64,000 nucleotides of DNA, taken from contig UBXM01000016.1 of the NCBI GenBank assembly GCA_900469445.1, positions 1 through 64,000 on the forward strand, read 5' to 3'. The translations under genes and the position numbers were made by a program. A model generated the notes under the pieces. It saw only the letters and a program-made list of their open reading frames with translations. It ran no database searches and was not told where the DNA came from. Source of the DNA: Hyphomicrobiales bacterium (GTDB lineage: Bacteria; Pseudomonadota; Alphaproteobacteria; Rhizobiales; Rhizobiaceae). Positions 8,903-17,508 of the stretch are shown in pieces (positions within the stretch are counted from its first letter, which is position 1; every line of letters starts with the position of its first letter).

Positions 8903-9685
8903 ATGCTCGTATTGCCTCCGCGAAAGACAGATCTTCTTCCTGTCCTCGTTATCCTCCATCAGGAACGGTCATCCTCGGGTCGTGTCGGCCAGATGCTTCT
9001 CGAAAAGGGTTTCCCGCTCGATATCCGCCGCCCGGTTCTGGGAGAAAAGCTGCCCGAAACGCTTGCCGGGCATTCCGGCGCCGTCATTTTCGGCGGGCCG
9101 ATGAGCGCGAACGACCCCGATCCCTTCGTCAGACAGGAAATCGACTGGATCGGTGTGCCGCTGAAGGAGAACAAGCCCTATCTCGGCATCTGTCTCGGTG
9201 CGCAGATGATGGTTCGTCATCTCGGCGGAAAGGTCGGGGCGAAGGAAGGCGATATCACAGAGATCGGCTGGTACCCCTTGCGCCCGACAGAACATGGCCG
9301 GCTTCTGATGCACTGGCCGAAGATGGTCTATCATTTTCACCGCGAAGGTTTTGACCTCCCCCGTGGCGTAAAACTTCTGGCGGAAGGCGATGCCTATCCG
9401 AACCAGGCGATCCGTTATGGCGACAACGCCTGGGGTGTGCAGTTCCACGCGGAACTGACCCGCGCGATGATGCAGCGCTGGGTTGTCCACGGCGCGGAGC
9501 GCTTCACCATGCCGAATGCCCAGAAAGGCAGTGAACATCTGGAAGGCCGCATGATATTCGACGCGCCGCTGAAGGCCTGGCTGTCGGGCTTTCTCGATCT
9601 TGTATTCCTGCACAAGGGGGCAAAATCGGCGCAACCGCTGAAGATCGGCACAAAAAACCACGAGATATCGGCGGCAGACAGCTGA
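8903..9685 (+). CDS. Class I glutamine amidotransferase (GMP synthase-like)
   Basis: A 260-residue stand-alone class I glutamine amidotransferase domain. The nucleophile elbow LGICLGAQMM carries the catalytic cysteine, GAVIFGGPMSANDPD forms the oxyanion region, and WGVQFHAEL supplies the catalytic histidine and glutamate. Such GuaA-like domain proteins without a synthase partner are common in alphaproteobacteria; the acceptor substrate cannot be told. It closes the haem block and begins 3 bases after the terB-like stop. Confidence 0.9.
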   Translation: MLVLPPRKTDLLPVLVILHQERSSSGRVGQMLLEKGFPLDIRRPVLGEKLPETLAGHSGAVIFGGPMSANDPDPFVRQEIDWIGVPLKENKPYLGICLGAQMMVRHLGGKVGAKEGDITEIGWYPLRPTEHGRLLMHWPKMVYHFHREGFDLPRGVKLLAEGDAYPNQAIRYGDNAWGVQFHAELTRAMMQRWVVHGAERFTMPNAQKGSEHLEGRMIFDAPLKAWLSGFLDLVFLHKGAKSAQPLKIGTKNHEISAADS

Positions 9686-9774
9686 CCGCATTCTGTATGC
9701 GGCTCTGCGAGATCGGGTATCACGCAGGAGCATCTTCAAAGACATCCGCAGTCGCCCCTTAATTCACGTGGTCT

Positions 9775-9850
9775 TTTCGATAACGTAAAACGGACGCATA
9801 TTTTGCGATAATCAATCAGATTTATTTATTTCTATTTTAAGATGCAAGGC
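9775..9850. promoter_or_regulatory. AT-rich stretch upstream of acyltransferase gene
   Basis: This stretch is much richer in A and T than its surroundings, with runs such as TTTATTTATTTCTATTTTAAG. It lies 40 to 115 bases before the acyltransferase start codon and probably contains the promoter and perhaps a site for an AT-binding nucleoid protein. No confident -35/-10 pair was assigned. Confidence 0.35.
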
Positions 9851-9890
9851 ATAGCCTTCACACGATCTTTGCGAGCGTGGTGGGGGAACC

Positions 9891-10973
9891 ATGTATTCCA
9901 ATGTGAATTCTGCTAATCCGGCGAGCCGGAACGGCGATATCGTGTCCGTTCAATATATCAGGGCGATCGCTGCGCTGATCGTGCTTGTGACCCATTCCTT
10001 TCAATGGCCTCTGCAGGAGATCGACTTCTTTCTGCTGAAGAGCGGAAGATTTGGCGTCGACATCTTTTTCGTCATCAGCGGGTTTATCATCACCCTGATT
10101 GCGGGTTCCGGTCCATTCGATCCGCGCAAATTCCTGGCCCGGCGCGCAAGGCGCATCGTCCCCGCCTATTGGGTCGCGACCCTGCTCGTAACGGCCCTGG
10201 CACTTGCCATGCCTGCGCAGTTTCGCTCCACTGTCCCGACCATCGAGGGCTTCATCAAGTCCCTTGTCTTCATACCCTCGGATGCCCCGAAGGCGCCGCT
10301 CCTGCTTCTCGGCTGGACGCTGAACTACGAGGCCTTCTTCTATGTGGTCTTCGCCTGCACCTTCTTCCTGAAAAGCGAGTGGCGCACGGTGACCCAGGTC
10401 CTGACGCTCAGCGCGCTCGTCGTCGCCGGCCAGGTACTGCCGGAACAGGGATATCTGACGCGTTTTTACGCCAGCCCCAGCCTGATCGGCTTCATGATGG
10501 GCCTTCTGCTTGCCCAAAGCTACCGGCATGGCCTGATCGACCGCCTACGCGGCCCCTGGATGGCGATGCTGATGCTTGCGGTCATGGCTCTGGCGGCCGC
10601 CTATTACGTCTTGCCGTGGAACACTACCGACAGCGCACCGCTGCATGTCCACCTGATCCTGTCGCTGCTCAGTACTCTTTTCGTCGCCGGCTTCCTGGCC
10701 GTCGAGAAGAATGGCGACCTGCCGAGCCTGCCCGCAGCGAAGTTTCTGGGCGACGCCTCCTATTCGATCTACCTGTTCCATCTGTTCCCGCTCGGGGCCT
10801 TCTGGGCCGTTGCCCGGCGTCTGTTCGATGTCGCTCCGCTTTACATCTACCTGCCTCTTGCAACGATTTGCAGCGTGGCAGCGCTCGGCTTCGGCATCAT
10901 CTGCTACTGGGTGATCGAGCGTCCCTTGCTTGTCCGCCGCCAACGCTCGACGCCGGCATTGGCGAGCGTCTGA
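9891..10973 (+). CDS. Acyltransferase 3 family membrane protein
   Basis: A 360-residue integral membrane O-acyltransferase of the OafA/NodX/ExoZ type with about ten transmembrane segments. The family signature VQYIRAIAALIVLVTHSF with its histidine is at the N terminus, and FVISGFIITL and KFLARRARRIVPAYW follow, with the conserved arginine. Such enzymes move acetyl groups from the cytoplasm to surface polysaccharide or lipid. The stop codon is directly followed by the ATG of an SGNH hydrolase, suggesting a two-protein acetylation system. The substrate is not known; there is no polysaccharide gene cluster nearby. Confidence 0.9.
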   Translation: MYSNVNSANPASRNGDIVSVQYIRAIAALIVLVTHSFQWPLQEIDFFLLKSGRFGVDIFFVISGFIITLIAGSGPFDPRKFLARRARRIVPAYWVATLLVTALALAMPAQFRSTVPTIEGFIKSLVFIPSDAPKAPLLLLGWTLNYEAFFYVVFACTFFLKSEWRTVTQVLTLSALVVAGQVLPEQGYLTRFYASPSLIGFMMGLLLAQSYRHGLIDRLRGPWMAMLMLAVMALAAAYYVLPWNTTDSAPLHVHLILSLLSTLFVAGFLAVEKNGDLPSLPAAKFLGDASYSIYLFHLFPLGAFWAVARRLFDVAPLYIYLPLATICSVAALGFGIICYWVIERPLLVRRQRSTPALASV

Positions 10974-12152
10974 ATGAGCAAGGTTCCGGTCATGAAGCGA
11001 CGCGACCTGCTGGCGATCGGTGCAATGCTTGCCGCCACGACCTCGCTTCGTTCAGCCCAAGCCGGGCAGCTTTCGGATAGAGCGATCGAACGGTCGCAGC
11101 TTTCGCTTGGCGATACATCGCGCTTCAAACGCATATTTGCCCGCGCTGAACGCGGCGGGACGATCAGGCTCGGCTTCATCGGCGGCTCGATCACCGCCGG
11201 TGCGATCGCCAGCGCTCCGGCCAATAGCTATGTGGAACGTGTTGCGGACTGGTGGCAAATGAGCTTTCCCAAGGCTCGCATCGAAACGGTCAACGCGGCA
11301 ATTGGTGGAACGGGTTCGCTCTACGGCAGCCTGCGGGTCGGGCAGGACTTTCTCGCCCGTGATCTCGACGCCGTCATCATCGAGTTCTCGGTCAACGATG
11401 CCTGGACCGACCAGGAACCGTTCGAAAGCCTTGTCCGCCATATCCTCGCTTCCTCGCCCGACATCGCCGTCATGCTCCTGTTCATGGTCTATGACCATGG
11501 CGGCAACGAGCAGGACTGGCAGCAGAAGATCGGCGCGCATTACAAGCTGCCGATGGTCAGTTTTCGCGACGCGGTCTGGCCGGAATTGCAGTCGGGCCGG
11601 ATCAAGGCGGCCGACATTCTGGTAGACATCGTTCATCCCAATGATGCCGGACATCGCATCACCGCAGACCTGGTGACAACGCAGCTGAGTAGGCTTCAGA
11701 AAGCGGAAGCAGGCAACGCATCCGGCGCAGCCCTACCACCGCCCTTATACGGCGACCGTTTCCAGAACGCTCGCTGGATCGGCGCATCGAAGCTGAAACA
11801 GACAGACCACGACGGCTGGACCCTGACCAAGACGGATGATCCGCCGCCGCATTCTCTCGGCCCCGACATATGGCTGAGCGAACCGGGTGTCGAAACACCC
11901 TTGTCTCTCGCCTGGGAAGGCACCGGGCTTGTCGCGGTGATGTGGCTGGAAAACGGCGACGGCAATCCGGTCACGCTCGAAATCGACGGCAGGCCGGCTC
12001 AGGTCATCACCACCGAAACCCAGCCGCGCCGCAATGTCGTAACGGTGGCGCTCGATCTGCCGAAGGGCAAGCACAGCTTTTCCATCAGCCGCAAGCTCGG
12101 GATCGATGCCCGGCCACCCTTTGGCCTTTACGGTATCGGGATCATTCCTTAG
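10974..12152 (+). CDS. Exported SGNH/GDSL hydrolase
   Basis: A 392-residue protein with a twin-arginine-like signal (KRRDLLAIGAMLAATTS, residues 8-24; cleavage likely after SAQA). The SGNH blocks are present: GFIGGSITAG with the nucleophile Ser72, the GTGSLYG glycine block, SVNDAW with the asparagine, and DIVHPNDAGH with the Asp218/His221 pair. A C-terminal beta-rich domain of about 150 residues follows. A second ATG at 10992 (MKRRD) would give a shorter signal. It likely works with the adjacent acyltransferase as a periplasmic O-acetyl transferase or esterase. Its stop overlaps that of the convergent MFS gene. Confidence 0.85.
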   Translation: MSKVPVMKRRDLLAIGAMLAATTSLRSAQAGQLSDRAIERSQLSLGDTSRFKRIFARAERGGTIRLGFIGGSITAGAIASAPANSYVERVADWWQMSFPKARIETVNAAIGGTGSLYGSLRVGQDFLARDLDAVIIEFSVNDAWTDQEPFESLVRHILASSPDIAVMLLFMVYDHGGNEQDWQQKIGAHYKLPMVSFRDAVWPELQSGRIKAADILVDIVHPNDAGHRITADLVTTQLSRLQKAEAGNASGAALPPPLYGDRFQNARWIGASKLKQTDHDGWTLTKTDDPPPHSLGPDIWLSEPGVETPLSLAWEGTGLVAVMWLENGDGNPVTLEIDGRPAQVITTETQPRRNVVTVALDLPKGKHSFSISRKLGIDARPPFGLYGIGIIP

Positions 12153-13387
12153 GGCCGTTCGGGCGCTTCCAGCGTGTCGATCTTTCTCAGCTTCGAGAAG
12201 CCGAGCGCCCAGATGACGGTGACGGCCAGCGTGCCGACGCCGCCGATGACGACGGCCGGAACGGCACCGATGAAATGCGCCATCGTGCCCGCACGGAACT
12301 CGCCGAGTTCGTTGGACGCTCCGACAAACACCATGTTGACGGCGTTGACACGTCCGCGCACCTCGTCCGGCGTCCACAAAGCGATCAGCGTCTCGCGCAC
12401 ATAGACGGAGATCATGTCCGCCGCGCCCATGATCATCAAAGCCACGATAGAAAGCCACGGCGTTGCCGACAGGCCGAAGATCAGCGTGCCGAGCCCGAAA
12501 AAGCCGACGCCGACGAACATCGCCGTACCTGCATGATGGCGGATCGGGTGGAAGGCGAGCCAGATGGCGACGGCGATCGCGCCGATGCCGGGTGCCGCGC
12601 GTAAAAGCCCCAGCCCCCACGGGCCAAGTTCAAGCACATCGCGTGCAAAAATCGGCATGAGCGCCACAGCTCCGCCAAGCAGCACGGCAAAGAGATCGAG
12701 CGAGATCGCGCCGAGAACCACTTTTTCACTGAAGATGAAGCGAAAACCGGCAAGCAGATGCGCGACATCGACCTTCGCCGCGGATGTCCGCTGCGCCGGC
12801 TTCGGGATCATGAAGACGAGAAGTGCTGCAAGCGACAGAAGCACGAACGCCACGATATAGGCAGCGGTCGCGTTCACGCCGTAAAGCAGGCCACCGAAAA
12901 CAGGGCCGAGGATGGAGGCCGTCTGCCAGGAAGACGAATTCCAGGCAATCGCATTGGCCAGATCCTTTTCCGGCACGAGGTTCGGTCCGAGCGACTGCAC
13001 AGCCGGGCCCATGAAGGCGCGTTCGATGCCGAATACCACCAGAATGGCGAATACTAGCCACGGCGTGAACGCATTGGCAAGCGTCAGCCCCAGCAGTGCT
13101 GCGGCGCAGGCCGCACCGACGACCATGCAGATGGCCATGATCATCCGGCGGTTATAGCGGTCGGCGATCGTGCCCGTCACCAGGATCAGCAGCAGCGACG
13201 GCAGGAACTGGAACAGCCCGATAAGCCCGAGATAAAGCGGGTTGCGGGTCTCGTCATACATCTGCCAGCCGACCGAGACGCTGATAATCTGAATGGCAAA
13301 AGCGGCGAAGAACCGCGACAGGAAGAAGCGGGTATAGGAGGAATGGCGAAAAGCTGCAAAACGGTCGCCGGAGGCGGGAATGGACAT
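12149..13387 (-). CDS. MFS transporter, enterobactin exporter-like
   Basis: A 412-residue, 12-helix major facilitator of the EntS/DUF894 group. The loop 2-3 motif GTIADRYNRRMIM and the family-specific SVSVGWQMYDETRNPLYLG start are visible. The start at MSIPASGDRFAAF is preferred over the upstream ATG at 13414, which has no ribosome-binding site and lies in an atypical basic extension. The family includes siderophore and antibiotic exporters; the substrate here is unknown. It converges with the SGNH gene and the two stop codons overlap. Confidence 0.88.
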   Translation of the reverse strand: MSIPASGDRFAAFRHSSYTRFFLSRFFAAFAIQIISVSVGWQMYDETRNPLYLGLIGLFQFLPSLLLILVTGTIADRYNRRMIMAICMVVGAACAAALLGLTLANAFTPWLVFAILVVFGIERAFMGPAVQSLGPNLVPEKDLANAIAWNSSSWQTASILGPVFGGLLYGVNATAAYIVAFVLLSLAALLVFMIPKPAQRTSAAKVDVAHLLAGFRFIFSEKVVLGAISLDLFAVLLGGAVALMPIFARDVLELGPWGLGLLRAAPGIGAIAVAIWLAFHPIRHHAGTAMFVGVGFFGLGTLIFGLSATPWLSIVALMIMGAADMISVYVRETLIALWTPDEVRGRVNAVNMVFVGASNELGEFRAGTMAHFIGAVPAVVIGGVGTLAVTVIWALGFSKLRKIDTLEAPERP

Positions 13388-13575
13388 CGCGAGAAACTTT
13401 CGGCGGACCGCCATGAACGAATTCGTGCACGGCCACTGTTAAACATGCTGAAGCTGCGGCGGGTGCGACACTTGCCCGTTAGTTCTCCAATGTCTACATG
13501 TCTGTCAACTTGGAAATTGTGGGCCGGACCGCCGAGATCCCGAAAGAAGGCCTGGCAACAAAATTGGAGACCTGA

Positions 13576-13866
13576 ATGCTCGCCCTGTTTCAGACCATTG
13601 ACCTGGCCTTGAATCTCTACACCTGGATCCTGATCGCCAGCGCGATTTTCTCCTGGCTCTACGCCTTCAACGTGATCAATTCGAGCAACCGCTTCGTCGA
13701 AGCGATCGGCCGTTTCCTCTATAACGTGACCGAACCGGTGCTGCGCCCGATCCGTCGTATCATGCCCAACCTCGGCGGCATCGACATCTCCCCGATCATC
13801 GTATTGCTGATCATCTTCTTCCTGCGCTCCTTCATGTGGACGACGCTTTACCCGATCTTCGCTTGA
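13576..13866 (+). CDS. YggT family membrane protein
   Basis: A 96-residue protein with two transmembrane helices and the family segment [26 protein letters not shown], here recognisable from LRPIRRIMP and GIDISPI. YggT proteins are linked to osmotic tolerance, cell division placement and membrane protein assembly in various bacteria. It is followed by the DUF167 gene, the conserved yggT-yggU pairing. Confidence 0.94.
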   Translation: MLALFQTIDLALNLYTWILIASAIFSWLYAFNVINSSNRFVEAIGRFLYNVTEPVLRPIRRIMPNLGGIDISPIIVLLIIFFLRSFMWTTLYPIFA

Positions 13867-14174
13867 GCGCCTTCAGCGCTCACGCCGATCATCTGAGGCT
13901 GAGCATCAGGCTCACTCCGAATGGTGGTCGTGATGCGGTCGACGGCTTGGAGACTGATGCAGACGGCAATGCATTTGTGAAAGCCCGTGTTTCTGCCGTC
14001 CCCGAGGACGGCAAGGCCAACAAGGCGCTGATCGTGCTTCTTGCGAAAAAGCTGCGTGTGCCGAAAAGCGCTGTCAGCTTTATCTCCGGCGAAACCGCAC
14101 GTAAAAAAATCCTCCGGATCGATGGCGACCCGGAGGATTTGAAAGCGAAACTCGAAAGCCTGACGGCCCAGTGA
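13863..14174 (+). CDS. DUF167 (UPF0235/YggU) family protein
   Basis: A small protein of about 103 residues with the family segments [38 protein letters not shown] and [18 protein letters not shown]. Function is unknown. The start is taken as TTG at 13863, overlapping the yggT stop as TTGA; the in-frame ATG at 13836 would lie 31 bases inside yggT and add residues not typical of the family. It converges with ppa across 13 bases. Confidence 0.88.
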   Translation: MSAFSAHADHLRLSIRLTPNGGRDAVDGLETDADGNAFVKARVSAVPEDGKANKALIVLLAKKLRVPKSAVSFISGETARKKILRIDGDPEDLKAKLESLTAQ

Positions 14175-14187
14175 CTTCTGACGAAGG

Positions 14188-14721
14188 TTACTGCTGAGCC
14201 TTGTAGCGGTCGATCGCCTCGACGATCAGGCGCTTGGCAACGTCGACATCCTGCCAGCCGCCAATCTTCACCCACTTGCCGGGCTCCAGATCCTTGTAGT
14301 GCTCGAAGAAGTGCTCGATCTGCTTCAGCGTGATTTCCGGCAGATCTGTATAGTTTTGGATCTTGTCGTAACGCTGGGTGAGCTTCGGAACCGGAACGGC
14401 GAGAATCTTCTCATCCTTGCCGCCATCGTCTTCCATGATCATCACGCCGATCGGGCGAACGTTGATGACGCAGCCCGGAACCAGCGGGCGGGTATTGCAG
14501 ATCAGAACGTCGCACGGGTCACCGTCTTCGGAAAGCGTGTGCGGGATGAAGCCGTAGTTACCCGGATAGGTCATCGGCGTGTAGAGGAAGCGGTCTACGA
14601 TCAGAGCACCGGCTTCCTTGTCCATCTCGTACTTGATCGGCTGGCCGCCGACCGGCACCTCGACGATGACGTTGACGTCTTCAGGCGGGTTCTTGCCGAT
14701 GGAAATTGCATCGATACGCAT
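14188..14721 (-). CDS. ppa: Inorganic pyrophosphatase
   Basis: Soluble family I pyrophosphatase that hydrolyses PPi to two phosphates and so drives biosynthetic reactions. The 177-residue length is normal when starting at MRIDAISIG. The metal-binding segment [10 protein letters not shown], the acidic [13 protein letters not shown] segment and the [15 protein letters not shown] segment are all present. An upstream in-frame ATG four codons earlier is less likely. It stands alone, convergent with the DUF167 gene. Confidence 0.97.
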   Translation of the reverse strand: MRIDAISIGKNPPEDVNVIVEVPVGGQPIKYEMDKEAGALIVDRFLYTPMTYPGNYGFIPHTLSEDGDPCDVLICNTRPLVPGCVINVRPIGVMIMEDDGGKDEKILAVPVPKLTQRYDKIQNYTDLPEITLKQIEHFFEHYKDLEPGKWVKIGGWQDVDVAKRLIVEAIDRYKAQQ

Positions 14722-14855
14722 CGTGATCCTCAATTAGGTTCAATTCACTGAAGCGTCGATAGCGAAAATCCGGCCTCAAGGCAATAAGCCATTGAATTGA
14801 TGAGGGGCGGTCACGCGGCAGAGGAAGTTATTCCCCGGAACGCCCGACGTGAGCA

Positions 14856-15365
14856 TCAATTCTGCCAGACGAAGCCGACCTTCTTCAGCTGCGAGCCGCC
14901 GAAATCCTCCATCCCTTCCACCGCATCCGCACCGCCATGGCGGCGGAAGAAGCGGATCGCATGGTCGCTATCCTCAAGGCACCAGACGACGAGGCCCCGG
15001 CAGCCGAGCGAGGTCAAAAGCTTGCGGCTTTCTCCGAAAAGGCGGCGTCCGAGCCCGATGCCCTGGAATTCCGGTCGCAGGTAGATTTCGTAGACTTCGC
15101 CATCATAGGGAAGCGAGCGGGCACGATTGAGACCCACTGTCGCGTAACCTGCGATCTCGCCCGCCACATCGATCACCAGAAGCGTTGCCGGCCCGTCCGT
15201 CGCCTTGCGCCACCATTTCTCGCCGCGGCGCTCGAGCATCTGGGTCAGCGGCTTGTGCGGGATGAGACCTGCATAGGCCTGCACCCAGCTCTGCCGGTGT
15301 ACATCCGAGATGGCTCGGGCATCTTGCGGATCGGCCCGCCGAACATCGATAGACAACGTCTTCAT
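14856..15365 (-). CDS. GNAT family N-acetyltransferase
   Basis: A 169-residue acetyltransferase of the RimI-like GNAT fold. Acetyl-CoA binding motif A is seen as VYEIYLRPEFQGIGLGRRL (the Q-x-x-G-x-G/A loop), followed by CRGLVVWCLEDSDHAIRFF. The substrate is not predictable. It has its own promoter region upstream, in the 150 bases before the typA terminator, and no operon partner. Confidence 0.88.
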   Translation of the reverse strand: MKTLSIDVRRADPQDARAISDVHRQSWVQAYAGLIPHKPLTQMLERRGEKWWRKATDGPATLLVIDVAGEIAGYATVGLNRARSLPYDGEVYEIYLRPEFQGIGLGRRLFGESRKLLTSLGCRGLVVWCLEDSDHAIRFFRRHGGADAVEGMEDFGGSQLKKVGFVWQN

Positions 15366-15514
15366 AACGCGACTTTAGGTCCTGCTATGCGGGCTGCGCC
15401 ATTGATCAATCATTAACCAGGCGGTTTGCCCACAGACTTCTGATGGGGACAATGCCCATCGAGTTAACGCTTTTTTAACCTCGGTTACAAGCCGTGCGAT
15501 TTACAGGAACACAA

Positions 15515-15541
15515 AAAAGCCCGGCTTGCGGCCGGGCTTTT
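15515..15541 (-). terminator. Rho-independent terminator of typA
   Basis: A 7-bp GC stem (GCCCGGC at 15519-15525 with GCCGGGC at 15531-15537) around a 5-base loop. On the minus strand it is followed by TTTTTTG, giving a classical terminator 23 bases after the typA stop. The plus strand also shows a short T run, so it could act in both directions. Confidence 0.9.
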
Positions 15542-15563
15542 CACAATTGGATTTCGAGACGTC

Positions 15564-17384
15564 TTAGAGAGCGGCCTTCGACTTGTCGAAGCGCTTGCGG
15601 TCGTTGGCGTCGAGATAGATCTTACGCAGACGGATCGACTTCGGCGTGACTTCCATCAGCTCGTCGTCCTGGATCCAGGAGAGAGCGCGGTCGAGCGTCA
15701 TGCGGATCGGCGGGGTCAGGCGGACGGCTTCGTCCTTGCCAGCCGAACGGATGTTCGTCAGCTGCTTGCCCTTCAGAACGTTGACTTCGAGGTCGTTGTC
15801 ACGGGTATGGATACCGATGATCATGCCCATGTAGACCTTGTCGCCCGGCTCGATGATCATCGGACCGCGGTCTTCCAGGTTGAACATGGCGTAAGCAACA
15901 GCTTCACCAGACTGGTTGGACAGGAGAACACCGTTGGTACGACCGGTGATCTCGCCCTTGTAAGGCTGGTAGTCGTTGAACAGGCGGTTCATGATCGCCG
16001 TGCCGCGCGTGTCGGTCAGAAGTTCCGACTGGTAGCCGATCAGGCCGCGGGTCGGAGCCAGGAACTTCAGGCGAACGCGGCTGCCGCCCGACGGACGCAG
16101 TTCGGTCATCTCGGCCTTGCGCTCGGACATCTTCTGAACGACGACGCCGGAATGTTCTTCATCAACGTCGATGACGACTTCTTCGATCGGCTCCATGGTC
16201 ACGCCGTTCTCGTCCTTGTGCATGACGACGCGCGGACGCGACACGGCAAGCTCAAAGCCTTCGCGGCGCATGGTTTCGATCAGAACGGCGAGCTGAAGTT
16301 CGCCGCGGCCGGATACGTAGAACGAATCCTTGCCTTCGGCTTCTTCGATCTTCAGCGCGACGTTGCCTTCGGCTTCCTTGTACAGGCGGTCGCGGATGAC
16401 GCGGCTGGTCACCTTGTCGCCTTCGGTACCGGCCAGCGGGCTGTCGTTGACGATGAAGGACATGGTGACGGTCGGCGGATCGATCGGCTGGGCCTGCATG
16501 GCATCCGTGACCGAAGGATCGCAGAACGTGTCGGCAACGGTGCCCTTGGAGAGACCGGCGATGGCGACGATGTCACCGGCGATAGCCTCTTCGATCGGCT
16601 GACGCTCGATGCCGCGGAATGCGAGGATCTTGGAAACGCGGCCGGTTTCAACCGTCTTGCCGTCCTGGGACAGAACCTTGACGGCCTGGTTCGGTTTGAT
16701 CGAGCCGGAAGCAACGCGACCGGTGATGATACGGCCGAGGAACGGGTTGGCTTCGAGAAGCGTACCGATCATGCGGAACGGGCCTTCTTCGACCTTCGGC
16801 TCCGGAACGTGCTTGAGCACGAGATCGAGCAGCGGTGCCAGACCTTCGTCCTTCGGGCCTTCCGGGTTGACGTTCATCCAGCCATCGCGACCAGAACCGT
16901 AAAGGATCGGGAAGTCGAGCTGTTCGTCGGTGGCGTCGAGGTTTGCGAAGAGGTCGAAAACTTCGTTGATGACTTCTTCGTGGCGGCCGTCCGGACGGTC
17001 GATCTTGTTGATCGCAACGATCGGGCGAAGACCAACCTTCAGCGCCTTGCCGACCACGAACTTGGTCTGCGGCATCGGGCCTTCCGACGAGTCGACGAGA
17101 ACGATCGCGCCGTCCACCATCGAAAGAATACGCTCGACTTCGCCGCCGAAGTCGGCGTGGCCGGGGGTGTCGACGATGTTGACGCGAACGCCCTTCCATT
17201 CAACCGAAGTCGCCTTCGCAAGAATGGTGATGCCGCGTTCCTTTTCGAGATCGTTGGAATCCATGACGCGTTCTGCGACGCGCTGGTTTTCGCGGAACGA
17301 GCCGGACTGCTTCAGGAGCTCGTCAACGAGGGTCGTTTTGCCATGGTCAACGTGCGCGATGATCGCGATGTTGCGAAGTGCCAT
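15564..17384 (-). CDS. typA: Translational GTPase TypA/BipA
   Basis: Ribosome-associated GTPase related to EF-G, involved in 50S assembly and growth at low temperature. The 606-residue protein has G1 AHVDHGKTTLVDEL (residues 10-23), G3 DTPGHADFGGEV, G4 NKIDRPD, then the EF-G-like domains and the BipA-specific C terminus including GLIGYQSELLTDTRG. A leader hairpin (CGCCAA/TTGGCG, 17428-17444) lies between the gene and the ABC permease stop. It ends at a strong terminator. Confidence 0.97.
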   Translation of the reverse strand: MALRNIAIIAHVDHGKTTLVDELLKQSGSFRENQRVAERVMDSNDLEKERGITILAKATSVEWKGVRVNIVDTPGHADFGGEVERILSMVDGAIVLVDSSEGPMPQTKFVVGKALKVGLRPIVAINKIDRPDGRHEEVINEVFDLFANLDATDEQLDFPILYGSGRDGWMNVNPEGPKDEGLAPLLDLVLKHVPEPKVEEGPFRMIGTLLEANPFLGRIITGRVASGSIKPNQAVKVLSQDGKTVETGRVSKILAFRGIERQPIEEAIAGDIVAIAGLSKGTVADTFCDPSVTDAMQAQPIDPPTVTMSFIVNDSPLAGTEGDKVTSRVIRDRLYKEAEGNVALKIEEAEGKDSFYVSGRGELQLAVLIETMRREGFELAVSRPRVVMHKDENGVTMEPIEEVVIDVDEEHSGVVVQKMSERKAEMTELRPSGGSRVRLKFLAPTRGLIGYQSELLTDTRGTAIMNRLFNDYQPYKGEITGRTNGVLLSNQSGEAVAYAMFNLEDRGPMIIEPGDKVYMGMIIGIHTRDNDLEVNVLKGKQLTNIRSAGKDEAVRLTPPIRMTLDRALSWIQDDELMEVTPKSIRLRKIYLDANDRKRFDKSKAAL

Positions 17385-17508
17385 ATTAGGGGTTCTCTGA
17401 AGTTGGGGCGCAACAATTCTTTGGCCACGCCAATTTCGTTGGCGCGCTCATACCCCGTTTTTTGCAAATGCGAAAGGGGGGCCAAGCGCAACGGTTGAAT
17501 CCATGGGT

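Noticed and set aside
10004-11080. 358-codon frame within the acyltransferase gene
   Set aside because: Shadow frame of the membrane protein gene on the same strand; no transmembrane or domain pattern.
15807-17498. 563-codon open frame on the plus strand
   Set aside because: It lies entirely opposite typA, whose protein is unmistakable. The product is arginine/aspartate/leucine-rich in the way of antisense shadows and has no family features.
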